Positions 21,750 through 34,261 of a stretch of 64,000 nt of DNA are shown piece by piece. The position numbers and the translations under genes were made by a program. The notes below the pieces were generated by a model. It saw only the letters and a program-made list of their open reading frames with translations. It made no database searches and was not told the origin of the DNA. This DNA is from Erodium maritimum (lineage: Eukaryota; Streptophyta; Magnoliopsida; Geraniales; Geraniaceae), in NCBI GenBank assembly GCA_963921825.1, contig OY997590.1, positions 41,929,039-41,993,038 on the forward strand. The letters are read 5' to 3'. Position 1 is the first letter of the stretch, and every line of letters begins with the position of its first letter.

Positions 21750-23367
21750 TGTCACGCCCCAAATTCAGCAAACCGAACTCGGGACGCGAACATTTAAAAT
21801 AAAGAACACTTTGAAACCTTTTTCCATTAAATTACTTTAAAATACCAGTTTAGTTCAACAAAATAATAATTTACATCTCAAAAATAAGTCCCAACAATTG
21901 GACAAAAACAAGGTACACGTCACTAGACTCAAAAACACCCAGAAACCCGCTTCAAGCTCTTCAAGCTTCAGAAGCTCACCTAGTCCAGCCTGCGAACGGT
22001 ACTTGTAGGAAAAGCAGCTAGGGGTGAGCGTTCGCTCACCACCACAAATAACAGACTGACTACGGCATACTTAGCAGACAAAGCCGGTGACACCAACAAC
22101 GACTCAAATGACACACACACGACCAACACTTTTCTCAAGCGACTCATACACTCGGACACGTGATGTAGACCCCACACGACAATTGACGACCTCCTCCAAA
22201 GACACGACTGACAACCACGCAATACCAAGATCACAAAGGATCGCACACCAAACAAGATCACAAAGGATCGCATACCAGCTGCTCAGTAACCATCTCTGTC
22301 TCTCGCCCTTTCCGATCCCAGTCGGGCCAGGCGGTCGACCTGCCGCGCAACTTCTCCTGATCCCAGTCGGGAGGCTAACCCACAACCTCTCCGCTTCACC
22401 AGATCCCAGTCGGGTGGTTAGCCACACCCGCGCGTCCCTCCCCCGATCCCAGTCGGGGAGCTAGCCCACAACCTCTCCGCTTCTCCCGATCCCAGTCGGG
22501 AGGCTAGCTACACCACACAACCTCCACCAGTATCAAGTAACCAAAGACAATCACAAACAAAGTTCAACAGACAGTAACTACACCAGTCCCAAAATCCACA
22601 GGCACTCAAGGCCACCAAGAGACTAACAACCAAACACGGGTTCAACCACCCTACGGGCCCTCATGGCCACCCAAGACACCAACGGTAAAGTACGGGTTCA
22701 CAACCCCACGGGCACTCACGGCCACCCAAAACACCAAAGTGACAACACGGGCTCTCATGGCCACCCAAAACTCAATAATAACAACACGGGCTCTCAAGGC
22801 CACCCAAAACTCGACAATAACAACACGGGCTCTCAAGGCCACCCAAAACTCAACAATAATAACATGGCCTCTCAAGGCCACCCAAAACTCAACAATAATA
22901 ATACACAACAACCTCCGGCATACTCAATGCCTCAGACAGTCCTAAGATCACTAGTTTCACAAACAACCTCCGGGCATGGTCATATGCCTCCAATAATTCT
23001 AATATCGCTAAGTTCTCTGCTCCTACGACACTACTAAGTGTCACATGCATTTCCAATAGTTGCTAAGTTCCCGTAACATGCTTTTCTAATATTCGATAAC
23101 CTAAATAGCCCACGACACCCCGGTGTCACATGCAATTCTACAGTTAACTTTCCCTAGTCAGGGCCGAGATCCGGCTACTTTTCCCTACCTCGTATATAAC
23201 TCCAAAAGTGTTCCACTAAGTCTCGATGTGATCCCAGTCACTCGCCGAGCTTCCCTTTGCCTCGGTTCGTAGCACGATCTAAAAGAACACAATTTTTAAT
23301 GCACTTTAAACTCGTAGGAAATAAACCGAATTTCAATAAACTTAACGCCCAAACGTAACCCCGACAA
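21750..23367 (-). repeat. Array piece Y2
   Basis: 1618 bp leftward LTR terminal part, near-identical to Y1 (for example GGCATAC here for GGTATAC in Y1). Same start at TGTCACGCCCC and same break at CCCCGACAA. Confidence 0.92.
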
Positions 23368-24968
23368 ACTGTTGTTGTGGCGACACGACGAGGCCGAGTC
23401 GACTTGGGAACGCGAGGTTCGCGCAAAGTACACCGACCGGTTCGACTCCTGTAGTGCATTGTCTTAAATTTCGCGGACGGAATTCCTTTAAGGGGGGTAG
23501 ATTGTAATAACCACTCCCGGTCAACGCAGTCAAATCTGCTAAAAACTGGAAAATTTAAAAAAATTCAGCAGACACTTGGTTGAGCCTAAATTTGACCCCA
23601 AGGGTCATACCGGACTTAAGTTGACCCCGATATTGACCAAAGTGAGTTCCGGGGGACTTTGGGCAACTTTATTATCAATTTGGTAAATGTTGACTTTTCG
23701 TTGAAAAGTCAACCGAGCGACGTTTTGGTCCATTCGAGGACCGTTTTAGATCCAAAAAGCTTAGCCGTCGTCGCAGCAGTCTTAGTTGATTCGTTTCCTT
23801 ATAGCACGTGAAGTTTCGTAATTTCTTGGAAAGAGTGCCCGTTCGGGGCCCGAAACGTCCGAATTTTGCGAATCTGATTGGAAAAGATATTTTCCAAAAA
23901 GGTGTGGGACCCACATGACACATGTCATGAATGTGGTGGAAGGAAAAAGGGAGGACAACTTTACCTTTGACTTTAAAGAAAAGACAAAAGGAAAAGGAAG
24001 GGTGTTTTGGTCTTTCTGCTATGTGTTAGTGTTTGAATCAAATTAAAAGGGAATTTTGGATGTGATACACGGCAATTCAGCAAAAAAAAATAGGAAATGG
24101 AGAGAGAAAGAAGAGAGAGAAAGGGAAGGAGAGAAAAGGAAAGAAAAGGGGAGATTTTGGTGATTTCCCGACGATCCGACCGACCGATCGACTCAACGAT
24201 TGAAGATTCGTCATCCCGTCGTCATTCCCTACAGTGAGCACCTAACCGATTTTCGTTTTGATACGTTTGATTTTTAGGGTTTGAGTTTAAACGGTTTGAT
24301 TATGGTTGGGTTTTGGTTAGAATTGGTTTAAAGATGATTGGTTGAGGTTTGGGGTTCGTTAGGAACGTTTTGGGGCATAAAGGGAATTTTTCCATTGTGG
24401 CCGTGTGGGGCCCACGTGCTCGGGTCACGGGTTTAGTGTTCGGGCGGTTTAGAACGTTCCCCGGACCATTTATCCACAACCGAATCGAAAATTGGAATTA
24501 AATTGGAAAAATTGTAATTATCGGGTTTAGAAACTTTAAACGTTAATTAATTGACTCGGAAGTCGGAATTCGATTCCGTGGAGTGCCTAGGAACCCTTGA
24601 ATTATTCTAATACCGTAGAAACGAAAACGGGAATTTTCGAAGCCCTGGAAGGGCGTTTCCAAAACCCGGGCAGATTCGCCATGTCGGGCGAATCGGGCCT
24701 TTACGGGTCCTTTATCGACAATGTCGAGTAATTGGGAAGTTTGGGAGTGATCGACATTTTCGGGGTTAAGTTTGGGCGTTAAGTTTATCGAATTCCAGTT
24801 TATGTCTGCGAGCTTATAAGTATTTAAAATCGTGCTGCAGACCGAGGGAAAGGAAAGCTAGGCGAGTGACTGAGATCACGCTGGAGCTTGTTGGTTGGCT
24901 TTTGGAGAACACGCACGAGGTAGGGAAAAGTAGCCGGATCTCAGCCCTGACTAGGGAAAGTTAACAGT
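23368..24968 (+). repeat. Array piece X3
   Basis: Integrase tail with the 6 bp deletion, polypurine tract, then LTR start at 23503 and end at ACAGT (24964-24968). It holds the uninterrupted Copia-2 target site (CCCACGTGCTCGGGTC at 24411-24426). One private base is visible at about 23800 (CTTATAGC for CTTGTAGC). Confidence 0.92.
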
Positions 24969-26586
24969 TGTCACGCCCCAAATTCAGCAAACCGAACTCG
25001 GGACGCGAACATTTAAAATAAAGAACACTTTGAAACCTTTTTCCATTAAATTACTTTAAAATACCAGTTTAGTTCAACAAAATAATAATTTACATCTCAA
25101 AAATAAGTCCCAACAATTGGACAAAAACAAGGTACACGTCACTAGACTCAAAAACACCCAGAAACCCGCTTCAAGCTCTTCAAGCTTCAGAAGCTCACCT
25201 AGTCCAGCCTGCGAACGGTACTTGTAGGAAAAGCAGCTAGGGGTGAGCGTTCGCTCACCACCACAAATAACAGACTGACTACGGCATACTTAGCAGACAA
25301 AGCCGGTGACACCAACAACGACTCAAATGACACACACACGACCAACACTTTTCTCAAGCGACTCATACACTCGGACACGTGATGTAGACCCCACACGACA
25401 ATTGACGACCTCCTCCAAAGACACGACTGACAACCACGCAATACCAAGATCACAAAGGATCGCACACCAAACAAGATCACAAAGGATCGCATACCAGCTG
25501 CTCAGTAACCATCTCTGTCTCTCGCCCTTTCCGATCCCAGTCGGGCCAGGCGGTCGACCTGCCGCGCAACTTCTCCTGATCCCAGTCGGGAGGCTAACCC
25601 ACAACCTCTCCGCTTCACCAGATCCCAGTCGGGTGGTTAGCCACACCCGCGCGTCCCTCCCCCGATCCCAGTCGGGGAGCTAGCCCACAACCTCTCCGCT
25701 TCTCCCGATCCCAGTCGGGAGGCTAGCTACACCACACAACCTCCACCAGTATCAAGTAACCAAAGACAATCACAAACAAAGTTCAACAGACAGTAACTAC
25801 ACCAGTCCCAAAATCCACAGGCACTCAAGGCCACCAAGAGACTAACAACCAAACACGGGTTCAACCACCCTACGGGCCCTCATGGCCACCCAAGACACCA
25901 ACGGTAAAGTACGGGTTCACAACCCCACGGGCACTCACGGCCACCCAAAACACCAAAGTGACAACACGGGCTCTCATGGCCACCCAAAACTCAATAATAA
26001 CAACACGGGCTCTCAAGGCCACCCAAAACTCGACAATAACAACACGGGCTCTCAAGGCCACCCAAAACTCAACAATAATAACATGGCCTCTCAAGGCCAC
26101 CCAAAACTCAACAATAATAATACACAACAACCTCCGGCATACTCAATGCCTCAGACAGTCCTAAGATCACTAGTTTCACAAACAACCTCCGGGCATGGTC
26201 ATATGCCTCCAATAATTCTAATATCGCTAAGTTCTCTGCTCCTACGACACTACTAAGTGTCACATGCATTTCCAATAGTTGCTAAGTTCCCGTAACATGC
26301 TTTTCTAATATTCGATAACCTAAATAGCCCACGACACCCCGGTGTCACATGCAATTCTACAGTTAACTTTCCCTAGTCAGGGCCGAGATCCGGCTACTTT
26401 TCCCTACCTCGTATATAACTCCAAAAGTGTTCCACTAAGTCTCGATGTGATCCCAGTCACTCGCCGAGCTTCCCTTTGCCTCGGTTCGTAGCACGATCTA
26501 AAAGAACACAATTTTTAATGCACTTTAAACTCGTAGGAAATAAACCGAATTTCAATAAACTTAACGCCCAAACGTAACCCCGACAA
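24969..26586 (-). repeat. Array piece Y3
   Basis: Third complete Y copy, matching Y2 at every position compared by eye. It breaks at CCCCGACAA into X4. Confidence 0.92.
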
Positions 26587-28188
26587 ACTGTTGTTGTGGC
26601 GACACGACGAGGCCGAGTCGACTTGGGAACGCGAGGTTCGCGCAAAGTACACCGACCGGTTCGACTCCTGTAGTGCATTGTCTTAAATTTCGCGGACGGA
26701 ATTCCTTTAAGGGGGGTAGATTGTAATAACCACTCCCGGTCAACGCAGTCAAATCTGCTAAAAACTGGAAAATTTAAAAAAATTCAGCAGACACTTGGTT
26801 GAGCCTAAATTTGACCCCAAGGGTCATACCGGACTTAAGTTGACCCCGATATTGACCAAAGTGAGTTCCGGGGGACTTTGGGCAACTTTATTATCAATTT
26901 GGTAAATGTTGACTTTTCGTTGAAAAGTCAACCGAGCGACGTTTTGGTCCATTCGAGGACCGTTTTAGATCCAAAAAGCTTAGCCGTCGTCGCAGCAGTC
27001 TTAGTTGATTCGTTTCCTTGTAGCACGTGAAGTTTCGTAATTTCTTGGAAAGAGTGCCCGTTCGGGGCCCGAAACGTCCGAATTTTGCGAATCTGATTGG
27101 AAAAGATATTTTCCAAAAAGGTGTGGGACCCACATGACACATGTCATGAATGTGGTGGAAGGAAAAAGGGAGGACAACTTTACCTTTGACTTTAAAGAAA
27201 AGACAAAAGGAAAAGGAAGGGTGTTTTGGTCTTTCTGCTATGTGTTAGTGTTTGAATCAAATTAAAAGGGAATTTTGGATGTGATACACGGCAATTCAGC
27301 AAAAAAAAAATAGGAAATGGAGAGAGAAAGAAGAGAGAGAAAGGGAAGGAGAGAAAAGGAAAGAAAAGGGGAGATTTTGGTGATTTCCCGACGATCCGAC
27401 CGACCGATCGACTCAACGATTGAAGATTCGTCATCCCGTCGTCATTCCCTACAGTGAGCACCTAACCGATTTTCGTTTTGATACGTTTGATTTTTAGGGT
27501 TTGAGTTTAAACGGTTTGATTATGGTTGGGTTTTGGTTAGAATTGGTTTAAAGATGATTGGTTGAGGTTTGGGGTTCGTTAGGAACGTTTTGGGGCATAA
27601 AGGGAATTTTTCCATTGTGGCCGTGTGGGGCCCACGTGCTCGGGTCACGGGTTTAGTGTTCGGGCGGTTTAGAACGTTCCCCGGACCATTTATCCACAAC
27701 CGAATCGAAAATTGGAATTAAATTGGAAAAATTGTAATTATCGGGTTTAGAAACTTTAAACGTTAATTAATTGACTCGGAAGTCGGAATTCGATTCCGTG
27801 GAGTGCCTAGGAACCCTTGAATTATTCTAATACCGTAGAAACGAAAACGGGAATTTTCGAAGCCCTGGAAGGGCGTTTCCAAAACCCGGGCAGATTCGCC
27901 ATGTCGGGCGAATCGGGCCTTTACGGGTCCTTTATCGACAATGTCGAGTAATTGGGAAGTTTGGGAGTGATCGACATTTTCGGGGTTAAGTTTGGGCGTT
28001 AAGTTTATCGAATTCCAGTCTATGTCTGCGAGCTTATAAGTATTTAAAATCGTGCTGCAGACCGAGGGAAAGGAAAGCTAGGCGAGTGACTGAGATCACG
28101 CTGGAGCTTGTTGGTTGGCTTTTGGAGAACACGCACGAGGTAGGGAAAAGTAGCCGGATCTCAGCCCTGACTAGGGAAAGTTAACAGT
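26587..28188 (+). repeat. Array piece X4, joined to its original neighbour
   Basis: Last X copy; LTR starts at 26722. It ends at ACAGT (28184-28188), where the whole Tekay element follows instead of a Y piece. The same rightward LTR resumes at 38130, so X4 and 38135-40028 together form one LTR of about 3.36 kb. X4 is thus the array member at the ancestral place. Confidence 0.92.
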
Positions 28189-29646
28189 TGTCACGCCCCA
28201 AATTCAGCAAACCGAACTCGGGACGCGAACATTTAAAATAAAGAACACTTTGAAACCTTTTTCCATTAAATTACTTTAAAATACCAGTTTAGTTCAACAA
28301 AATAATAATTTACATCTCAAAAATAAGTCCCAACAATTGGACAAAAACAAGGTACACGTCACTAGACTCAAAAACACCCAGAAACCCGCTTCAAGCTCTT
28401 CAAGCTTCAGAAGCTCACCTAGTCCAGCCTGCGAACGGTACTTGTAGGAAAAGCAGCTAGGGGTGAGCGTTCGCTCACCACCACAAATAACAGACTGACT
28501 ACGGCATACTTAGCAGACAAAGCCGGTGACACCAACAACGACTCAAATGACACACACACGACCAACACTTTTCTCAAGCGACTCATACACTCGGACACGT
28601 GATGTAGACCCCACACGACAATTGACGACCTCCTCCAAAGACACGACTGACAACCACGCAATACCAAGATCACAAAGGATCGCACACCAAACAAGATCAC
28701 AAAGGATCGCATACAAGCTGCTCAGTAACCATCTCTGTCTCTCGCCCTTTCCGATCCCAGTCGGGCCAGGCGGTCGACCTGCCGCGCAACTTCTCCTGAT
28801 CCCAGTCGGGAGGCTAACCCACAACCTCTCCGCTTCACCAGATCCCAGTCGGGTGGTTAGCCACACCCGCGTGTCCCTCCCCCGATCCCAGTCGGGGAGC
28901 TAGCCCACAACCTCTCCGCTTCTCCCGATCCCAGTCGGGAGGCTAGCTACACCACAAAACCGTAGAGGAAGACGAGGGGAAGACGATTGCTCCTTGTTTT
29001 GAGACGATCCAATGGTTCAATCTCTCCCAACACTAACCCTTTTCTCCTTCTCTCTTCTTCTTCTTCTCCTTCTCTCTCTAAAACACTCTCTTCTTTTCTA
29101 TTTCAAACAACTAACTCATATCTTCTCTTTTTTTTTTCTTTTTAACCACATGTGGCCGGCCACCCTCCCTCACCACTCATTTCCCCCCCAAAACTAAAAC
29201 CACCAATTGTTGGACAAGTGGAAAGGTGGGCCCCACACCTTTTGAAAAATATCTACTAGATATTTTCCAATCAGATTCGCGAAAATCGGACGTTTCGGGT
29301 CCCGAACGGGCACTTTTCCCAAGAAATTACGAAACTTGACGGGCTACAAGGAAACGGCTCAGCTAAGACCGCTGCGACGACGGCTAAGCTTTTTGGATCC
29401 AAAACGGTCCTCGAATGGACCAAAACGTCGCTCGGATGACTTTTCCAGCGAAAAGTCAACATTTCCCAAATTGATCAGAAAGTTGCCCTAAGTCCCCTGG
29501 AACTCATTTTGGTCGATAACGGGGTCAACTTAAGTCCGGTATGACCCTCGGGGTCAATTTAGGTCAATTAAGTGTCTGTTTGAAATTTTTTAAATTTTCC
29601 TGTTTTTCGCAGGTTTGACTGTTGTTGACCGGGAGTGGTGCTTACA
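28189..29646 (-). repeat. Tekay 3' LTR, internally deleted
   Basis: 1458 bp. It follows the right LTR from TGTCACGCCCC to GCTAGCTACACCACA (about 28955), then jumps to the equivalent of about 37440 (TAGAGGAAGACGAGGGG) and runs to GGTGCTTACA. The missing 1.48 kb includes the 39 bp minisatellite. Y pieces share diagnostic bases with this LTR yet contain the deleted part, so it was lost after the array formed. Confidence 0.92.
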
Positions 29647-30765
29647 ATCTACCCCCCTTAAAGGAATTTCGTCCACGAAATTTAAGACAGACGTACCTCG
29701 GGAAATGAACAAGGCGGGGTACTTCGCGCGAACCTCGTCCTCGCGCTCCCAAGTAGGTACAGCCTCGTGATGCTTCCACTGTACTCGTACCAAACGGATA
29801 ATCTTGCCTCCCCGCAGGACCTGCTCCCGTGTGTCCATGATCCGAACCGGCTGCTCCTCATAGGAGACATCGTCAGCCACCTCGATATCTGTCCACTCAA
29901 TGACGTGGGAGGGGTCTGCGTTGTACTGCCGCAACTGGGACAGGTGGAAGACGTTGTGTACACTCCCAAGTTGCGGTGGCAGCGCCAGACGATAGGCCAC
30001 TGCTCCCACTCTGCCCAAGATCTCGAACGGGCCAATGTACCGCGGCGCCAACTTGCCCCCGCTGCGTCTGAACCGTACCAGCCCCTTCCTCGGGCTCACC
30101 TTCAGGAACACGTGATCCCCGACTGCAAACTCAAGAGGTCGACGTCGCCTGTCGGCATAACTCTTCTGTCGACTCTGCGTGGTCCTTAACCGATCGCGTA
30201 TCAGCGCGACCTTCTCTGTCGTCTCTCTGACAAGATCTGGCCCCAGCAGACTCTTGTCCCCCACCTCTGCCCAACACACTGGCGATCGACACGGCCTCCC
30301 ATACAACGCTTCGAACGGTGCCATCCTAATACTGGCCTGGAAGCTGTTGTTGTAGGCGAACTCGGCTAATGGAAGGTGGGTCTCCCATGATCCCCTGAAA
30401 TCCAGCACACATACCCGCAGCATGTCCTCCAATATTTGAATAGTGCGCTCGGACTGACCGTCTGTCTGTGGATGATGTGCCGTACTGAGTAGAACCTCGG
30501 TCCCCAATGCCTTCTGCAGACTCGGCCAAAACCTGGACGTGAATCGGGGATCCCTGTCAGACACTATCGACACCGGGACCCCATGGAGACGCACTATCTC
30601 CTGAACATACAAGCTGCTCAACTTGTAGACCGGGTCAGTCATCCTCATAGCCAGGAAGTGGGCCGACTTGGTCAACCGGTCGACTACCACCCACATGGCG
30701 TCGTTTCCCTTCGGCGATCTCGGTAGTCCACACACGAAGTCCATCGTAATGTGCTCCCACTTCCT
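29590..30765 (-). pseudogene. Tekay integrase core and chromodomain
   Basis: 384 codons after an in-frame stop, in the same frame as the rest of pol. The catalytic triad is visible: Asp in VDRLTKSAHF (about residue 22), Asp in VSDRDPRF (63) and Glu in DGQSERTIQ (99), with DD35E spacing. A GPY/F segment (APRYIGPFEILGRVGAVAY) follows at about 229-250. A chromodomain follows at about 292-345 with EQPVRIMDTREQVLRG and VQWKHHEAVPTWERE. Chromodomains in this family bind histone marks and steer insertion. The frame runs on through the polypurine tract and 57 bases into the LTR. Confidence 0.92.
29647..29660 (-). other. Tekay polypurine tract
   Basis: Minus strand TAAGGGGGGTAGAT directly before TGTAAGCACC of the 3' LTR. 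It overlaps the end of the pol reading frame. Confidence 0.88.
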
Positions 30766-33207
30766 CTAAGCAATCGGTAGTGGCTGTAGCAATCCCGCGG
30801 GACGCTGATGCTCGGCCTTCACCTGCTGACAGACGAGGCATCTCGACACAAACTCTGCGACTGCTCTCCTCATCCCCCGCCACCAGAAGTGCCGTCTGAG
30901 TTCACGGTACATCTTGGTGCCCCCCGGGTGCACTGTAAGACGCGAGTGATGTGCCTCTCGCAAAACGTCGTCTCTACAGTTAACCGGCACGAACAGCCCC
31001 CCGCGGTACCGTAACCCCCAATCGGTACTATTCTCCCAGCCTACCACCTCGTCACCCCTGACGACTCTCTCGCGGATCTCTGACGCTTCGACATCCTCCG
31101 TTTGTGCCTCCAACACTTGGGCAAGCAGTGAGGGCTGAGCCACCAATGAGCACATGGCCACGCCGCCAGTAATCTCCTCTAGCTCAAGCCCGAACGTGCT
31201 CAGCTCCCCCATCATGTCCCACTCTCGGACTGATATGCTGGCGAGGCTCGGAACCGACTTCCTACTCAAGGCATCGGCGATCACGTTCGCCTTGCCCGGA
31301 TGGTAGTGTAGCTCGAAGTCGTACTCCTCGAGTAGCTCTATCCACCGTCGCTGACGCATGTTCAGGTCTCGCTGGGAAAATATGTACTTGAGGCTCTTGT
31401 GATCCGAGAACACCTGAAACCCCTCGCCATACAGATAATATCGCCAGCTCTTTAGCGCAAACACGACTGCTGCTAGCTCCAAGTCGTGGGTAGGATAGTT
31501 GCGCTTGTGCGTCTTCAACTGCCTGGAGGCATAAGCCACAACTCTGCCCAACTGCATCAGCACGCAGCCCAGTCCCTCTCCGGACGCATCACAGTAAACA
31601 TCATATCCGATCCCTCGCTCGGGCACCACTAACACTGGAGCTGTAGTCAGTCGATTCTTCAACTCCGCGAATGCACGTTCATAGTCATCTGTCCACACAA
31701 ACCCGACTCCCTTGCGCGTCAACAGAGTCATCGGTGCGGCTAGTCGTGCAAAGTCCTGGACGAATCGTCGATAGTAGCCTGCCAATCCCAGAAAGCTGCG
31801 GATCTCGAAGACACTCGTGGGTCGTGCCCACTTCGAGACCGCGTCAATCTTCGACGGATCGACCAGGATACCATCACGGGACACGATGTGGCCGAGGAAT
31901 CTCACCTCAGAGAGCCAGAACTCGCACTTCTCCCGGTTGGCATATAGCTGATGCTCGCACAGTAGTGTCAGAACAGCCCTCAGATGTGACTTAAGCGCCA
32001 CCTCATTCTGCGAGTAGATCAGGATGTCGTCCACGAACACCACCACAAACTGATCTAAGTACGGCTGGAAGATGCTGTTCATCAGGTCCATGAATGCTGC
32101 AGGTGCGTTCGTCAGTCCGAATGGCATCACCAGGAACTCGTAGTGCCCATAGCGTGTCTGGAATGCAGTCTTTGCGACGTCCCCCTCACGGACTCGCAAA
32201 TGATAATAACCGGATCGCAGATCGATCTTCGAGAAGTAGGTCGCCCCTCTCAACTGGTCGAACAAGTCATCGATTCTCGGCATCGGGTATCGGTTCTTCA
32301 CCGTAACCCGGTTCAGCTTCCGGTAATCTATACACATCCGTAGCTCTCCACTCTTCTTCTTCACGAAGTGTGCTGGTGCTCCCCACGGCGATGCACTCGG
32401 ACGAATAAACCCCTTCTGCTGAAGCTCATCTTGTTGACGCTTCAGCTCAGTCAACTCTGCCAGCGCAAACCTGTAAGGCGCCATCGATATCGCCGCCGTT
32501 CCCGGCACCAGGTCAATCCCAAACTCCACCTCACGAACCGGTGGCAACCCGCTCAACTCCTCAGGAAAGACCTCGGGGAACTCGCATAACACTCGTGGTA
32601 ACTCTCGGCTCTGCACAGCTGATACTTCCTCCTCTGCGGACAACGCCGACAGGAGGACCCCGCTCTTACTACCCAGAACACACGTCACCTTCGTACCGCC
32701 CACTGCCACTGTCACTCGCCGCCGGTAGCAATCGATATTGGCTCGGTACCTCGACAGCCAATCCATTCCCAAGATCACATCAAAGGTCGTCATTCCCAGT
32801 ACGAGAAGATCACCAGGGCAAGGACAGTCTGCGACTCTAATCTCGCAGTCACGACATACCCTAGTCAACGATACACCACCCCCAACTGGGGTGTCCAGGC
32901 ATAGGGGTGGACTCAACGGCTCTAAGCTCAACCCCAACCTCTCAGCACAACCCGACGAAATAAAAGAGTGCGACGCCCCGGTATCAAATAAGAATAACGC
33001 CCATAAATGATACAATAAACACGTACCATGGATGGTCTCGTGGTACGTGATAGATCCTCGGGCTCTAGAGTCGGTGACTGCATACACTCTCCCCTGCGAG
33101 GCCTGCTGCCTCTGAACCGGCGCACTGGCTGCTGAATACCCGTGACTCTGCTGCTGTCTCGGAACCGGTTCGCTCGTAGAAGGCTGTGACAACGTCGACT
33201 GCTGACT
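30766..33207 (-). pseudogene. Tekay protease, reverse transcriptase, RNase H and integrase zinc finger
   Basis: An 808-codon open stretch in one frame. Protease has [12 protein letters not shown] (Asp about residue 70). Reverse transcriptase has [20 protein letters not shown] (about 289-308), KIDLRSGYY and the active-site FVDD (386-389). RNase H has CDASGEGLG (534-542), FSDHKSLKY (595-603) and ADALSRK (639-645). The integrase zinc finger has [10 protein letters not shown] and CLVCQQ. All catalytic motifs look intact. The stretch ends at TAG (30766-30768) inside integrase; the same frame goes on after it. Upstream, TAG at 33208-33210 divides it from gag. The first listed codon at 33192 is TTG, so this is not an independent start. 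Confidence 0.94.
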
Positions 33208-34260
33208 CTAACGAGGATGACCCCTGGGCGACTTTATTGTACGCGACTGCTGCGGTCGCTGCGCTGAAGTTGCCCTCGACGGCTCACGGCACCACGCAAT
33301 GGTGTGCCCAACCCGGCCGCATCGAAAACAGCCGATCTCGTCGACTCTCGACTCCATGCCCTGGCTCGTCCGGCTGGTCGCCGGCTGCGTCGTGGGCCCT
33401 CCTTCCATCGGACACTCGCGACGGAGGTGGCCTCGCTGCCCGCAGGTAAAGCACTTCGGCGCCCTCTCCGACGCGACTGGCCCAACTGATGCCACTGACC
33501 CCCGCTGTCTCACTCCACCCTGATGAGTCGGTGGTCGGAAGAACCACGTAGTCCTCTGCCTCCTCGGGTCTCGTGACTCGGACGGCCCTGTAAAGCTGAT
33601 CGGCCGCTGTCGAACCTCGCGGGTCCTAGCCGCATCCCTGATACCCTGCTCAACCGTAGCTGCGGTGTCCACGAGATCCGTATACTTCCGCAACCTCAAG
33701 GCGAGAACCTGGTTCCGAATCACCGTCCTCAGTCCTCCCTGGAATCGCAGGCAGCGGTTCTGCTCGGTCATCACCATCTCCGGCGCGAATCTGGTCAAGG
33801 ACGTGAACCTGGCCTCGTACTCCGCTACCGTCATCCCCTCCTGCTCCAGGTCTAGAAACTGCTGATGTCGCTCCAACCGAGCCGACTCGGGAAAGTACTG
33901 TTCCAGAAACACCGTCTGGAAGATGTTGTAGTCGTATCCGACCATGTCCTTTACACGCCCCCACCAGTGGTAGGCGCTGTCTCTTAGCTGATGGGCCGCG
34001 AAGGACACTCTCCGACGGCCATCCTCGACACCCGATGTATCCAGGTCTCGCGTGACCTGCTCTAGCCACCTCTCAGCTAGGTCGGGGTTCGGCTCCCCGA
34101 CAAATGTAGTTATCTCGAGCTTCAGGAAGTCTAGTAGTGCTCGGGATGTATGATCCTCTGTCTGAACGGCCCTCACCGAGACCGTGGCTGCCTCTGGTGC
34201 TGGTGAAGCCGACTCTCGGCTGGCGATGACCGCCACCAGACTCTGGACTGTCCTGGTCAG
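33208..34260 (-). pseudogene. Tekay gag with two zinc knuckles
   Basis: 342 codons in the same frame as pol, from about 34236 to TAG at 33208-33210. A retrotransposon gag core (AYHWWGRVKDM, VFLEQYFPE, FLDLEQEGMTVAEYEARF) lies at about residues 85-160. Two CCHC zinc knuckles follow: CFTCGQRGHLRREC (about 262-275) and CFRCGRVGHTIAWC (about 305-318). Gag packages element RNA. The true N-terminus lies upstream in another frame (34262-34495), so the ATG at 34236 is probably internal. Confidence 0.9.
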
Positions 34261-34261
34261 C

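Noticed and set aside
29682..34069. Other long frames on both strands inside the Tekay coding region
   Set aside because: They are shadows of the GC-rich gag-pol frame and contain no independent motif.
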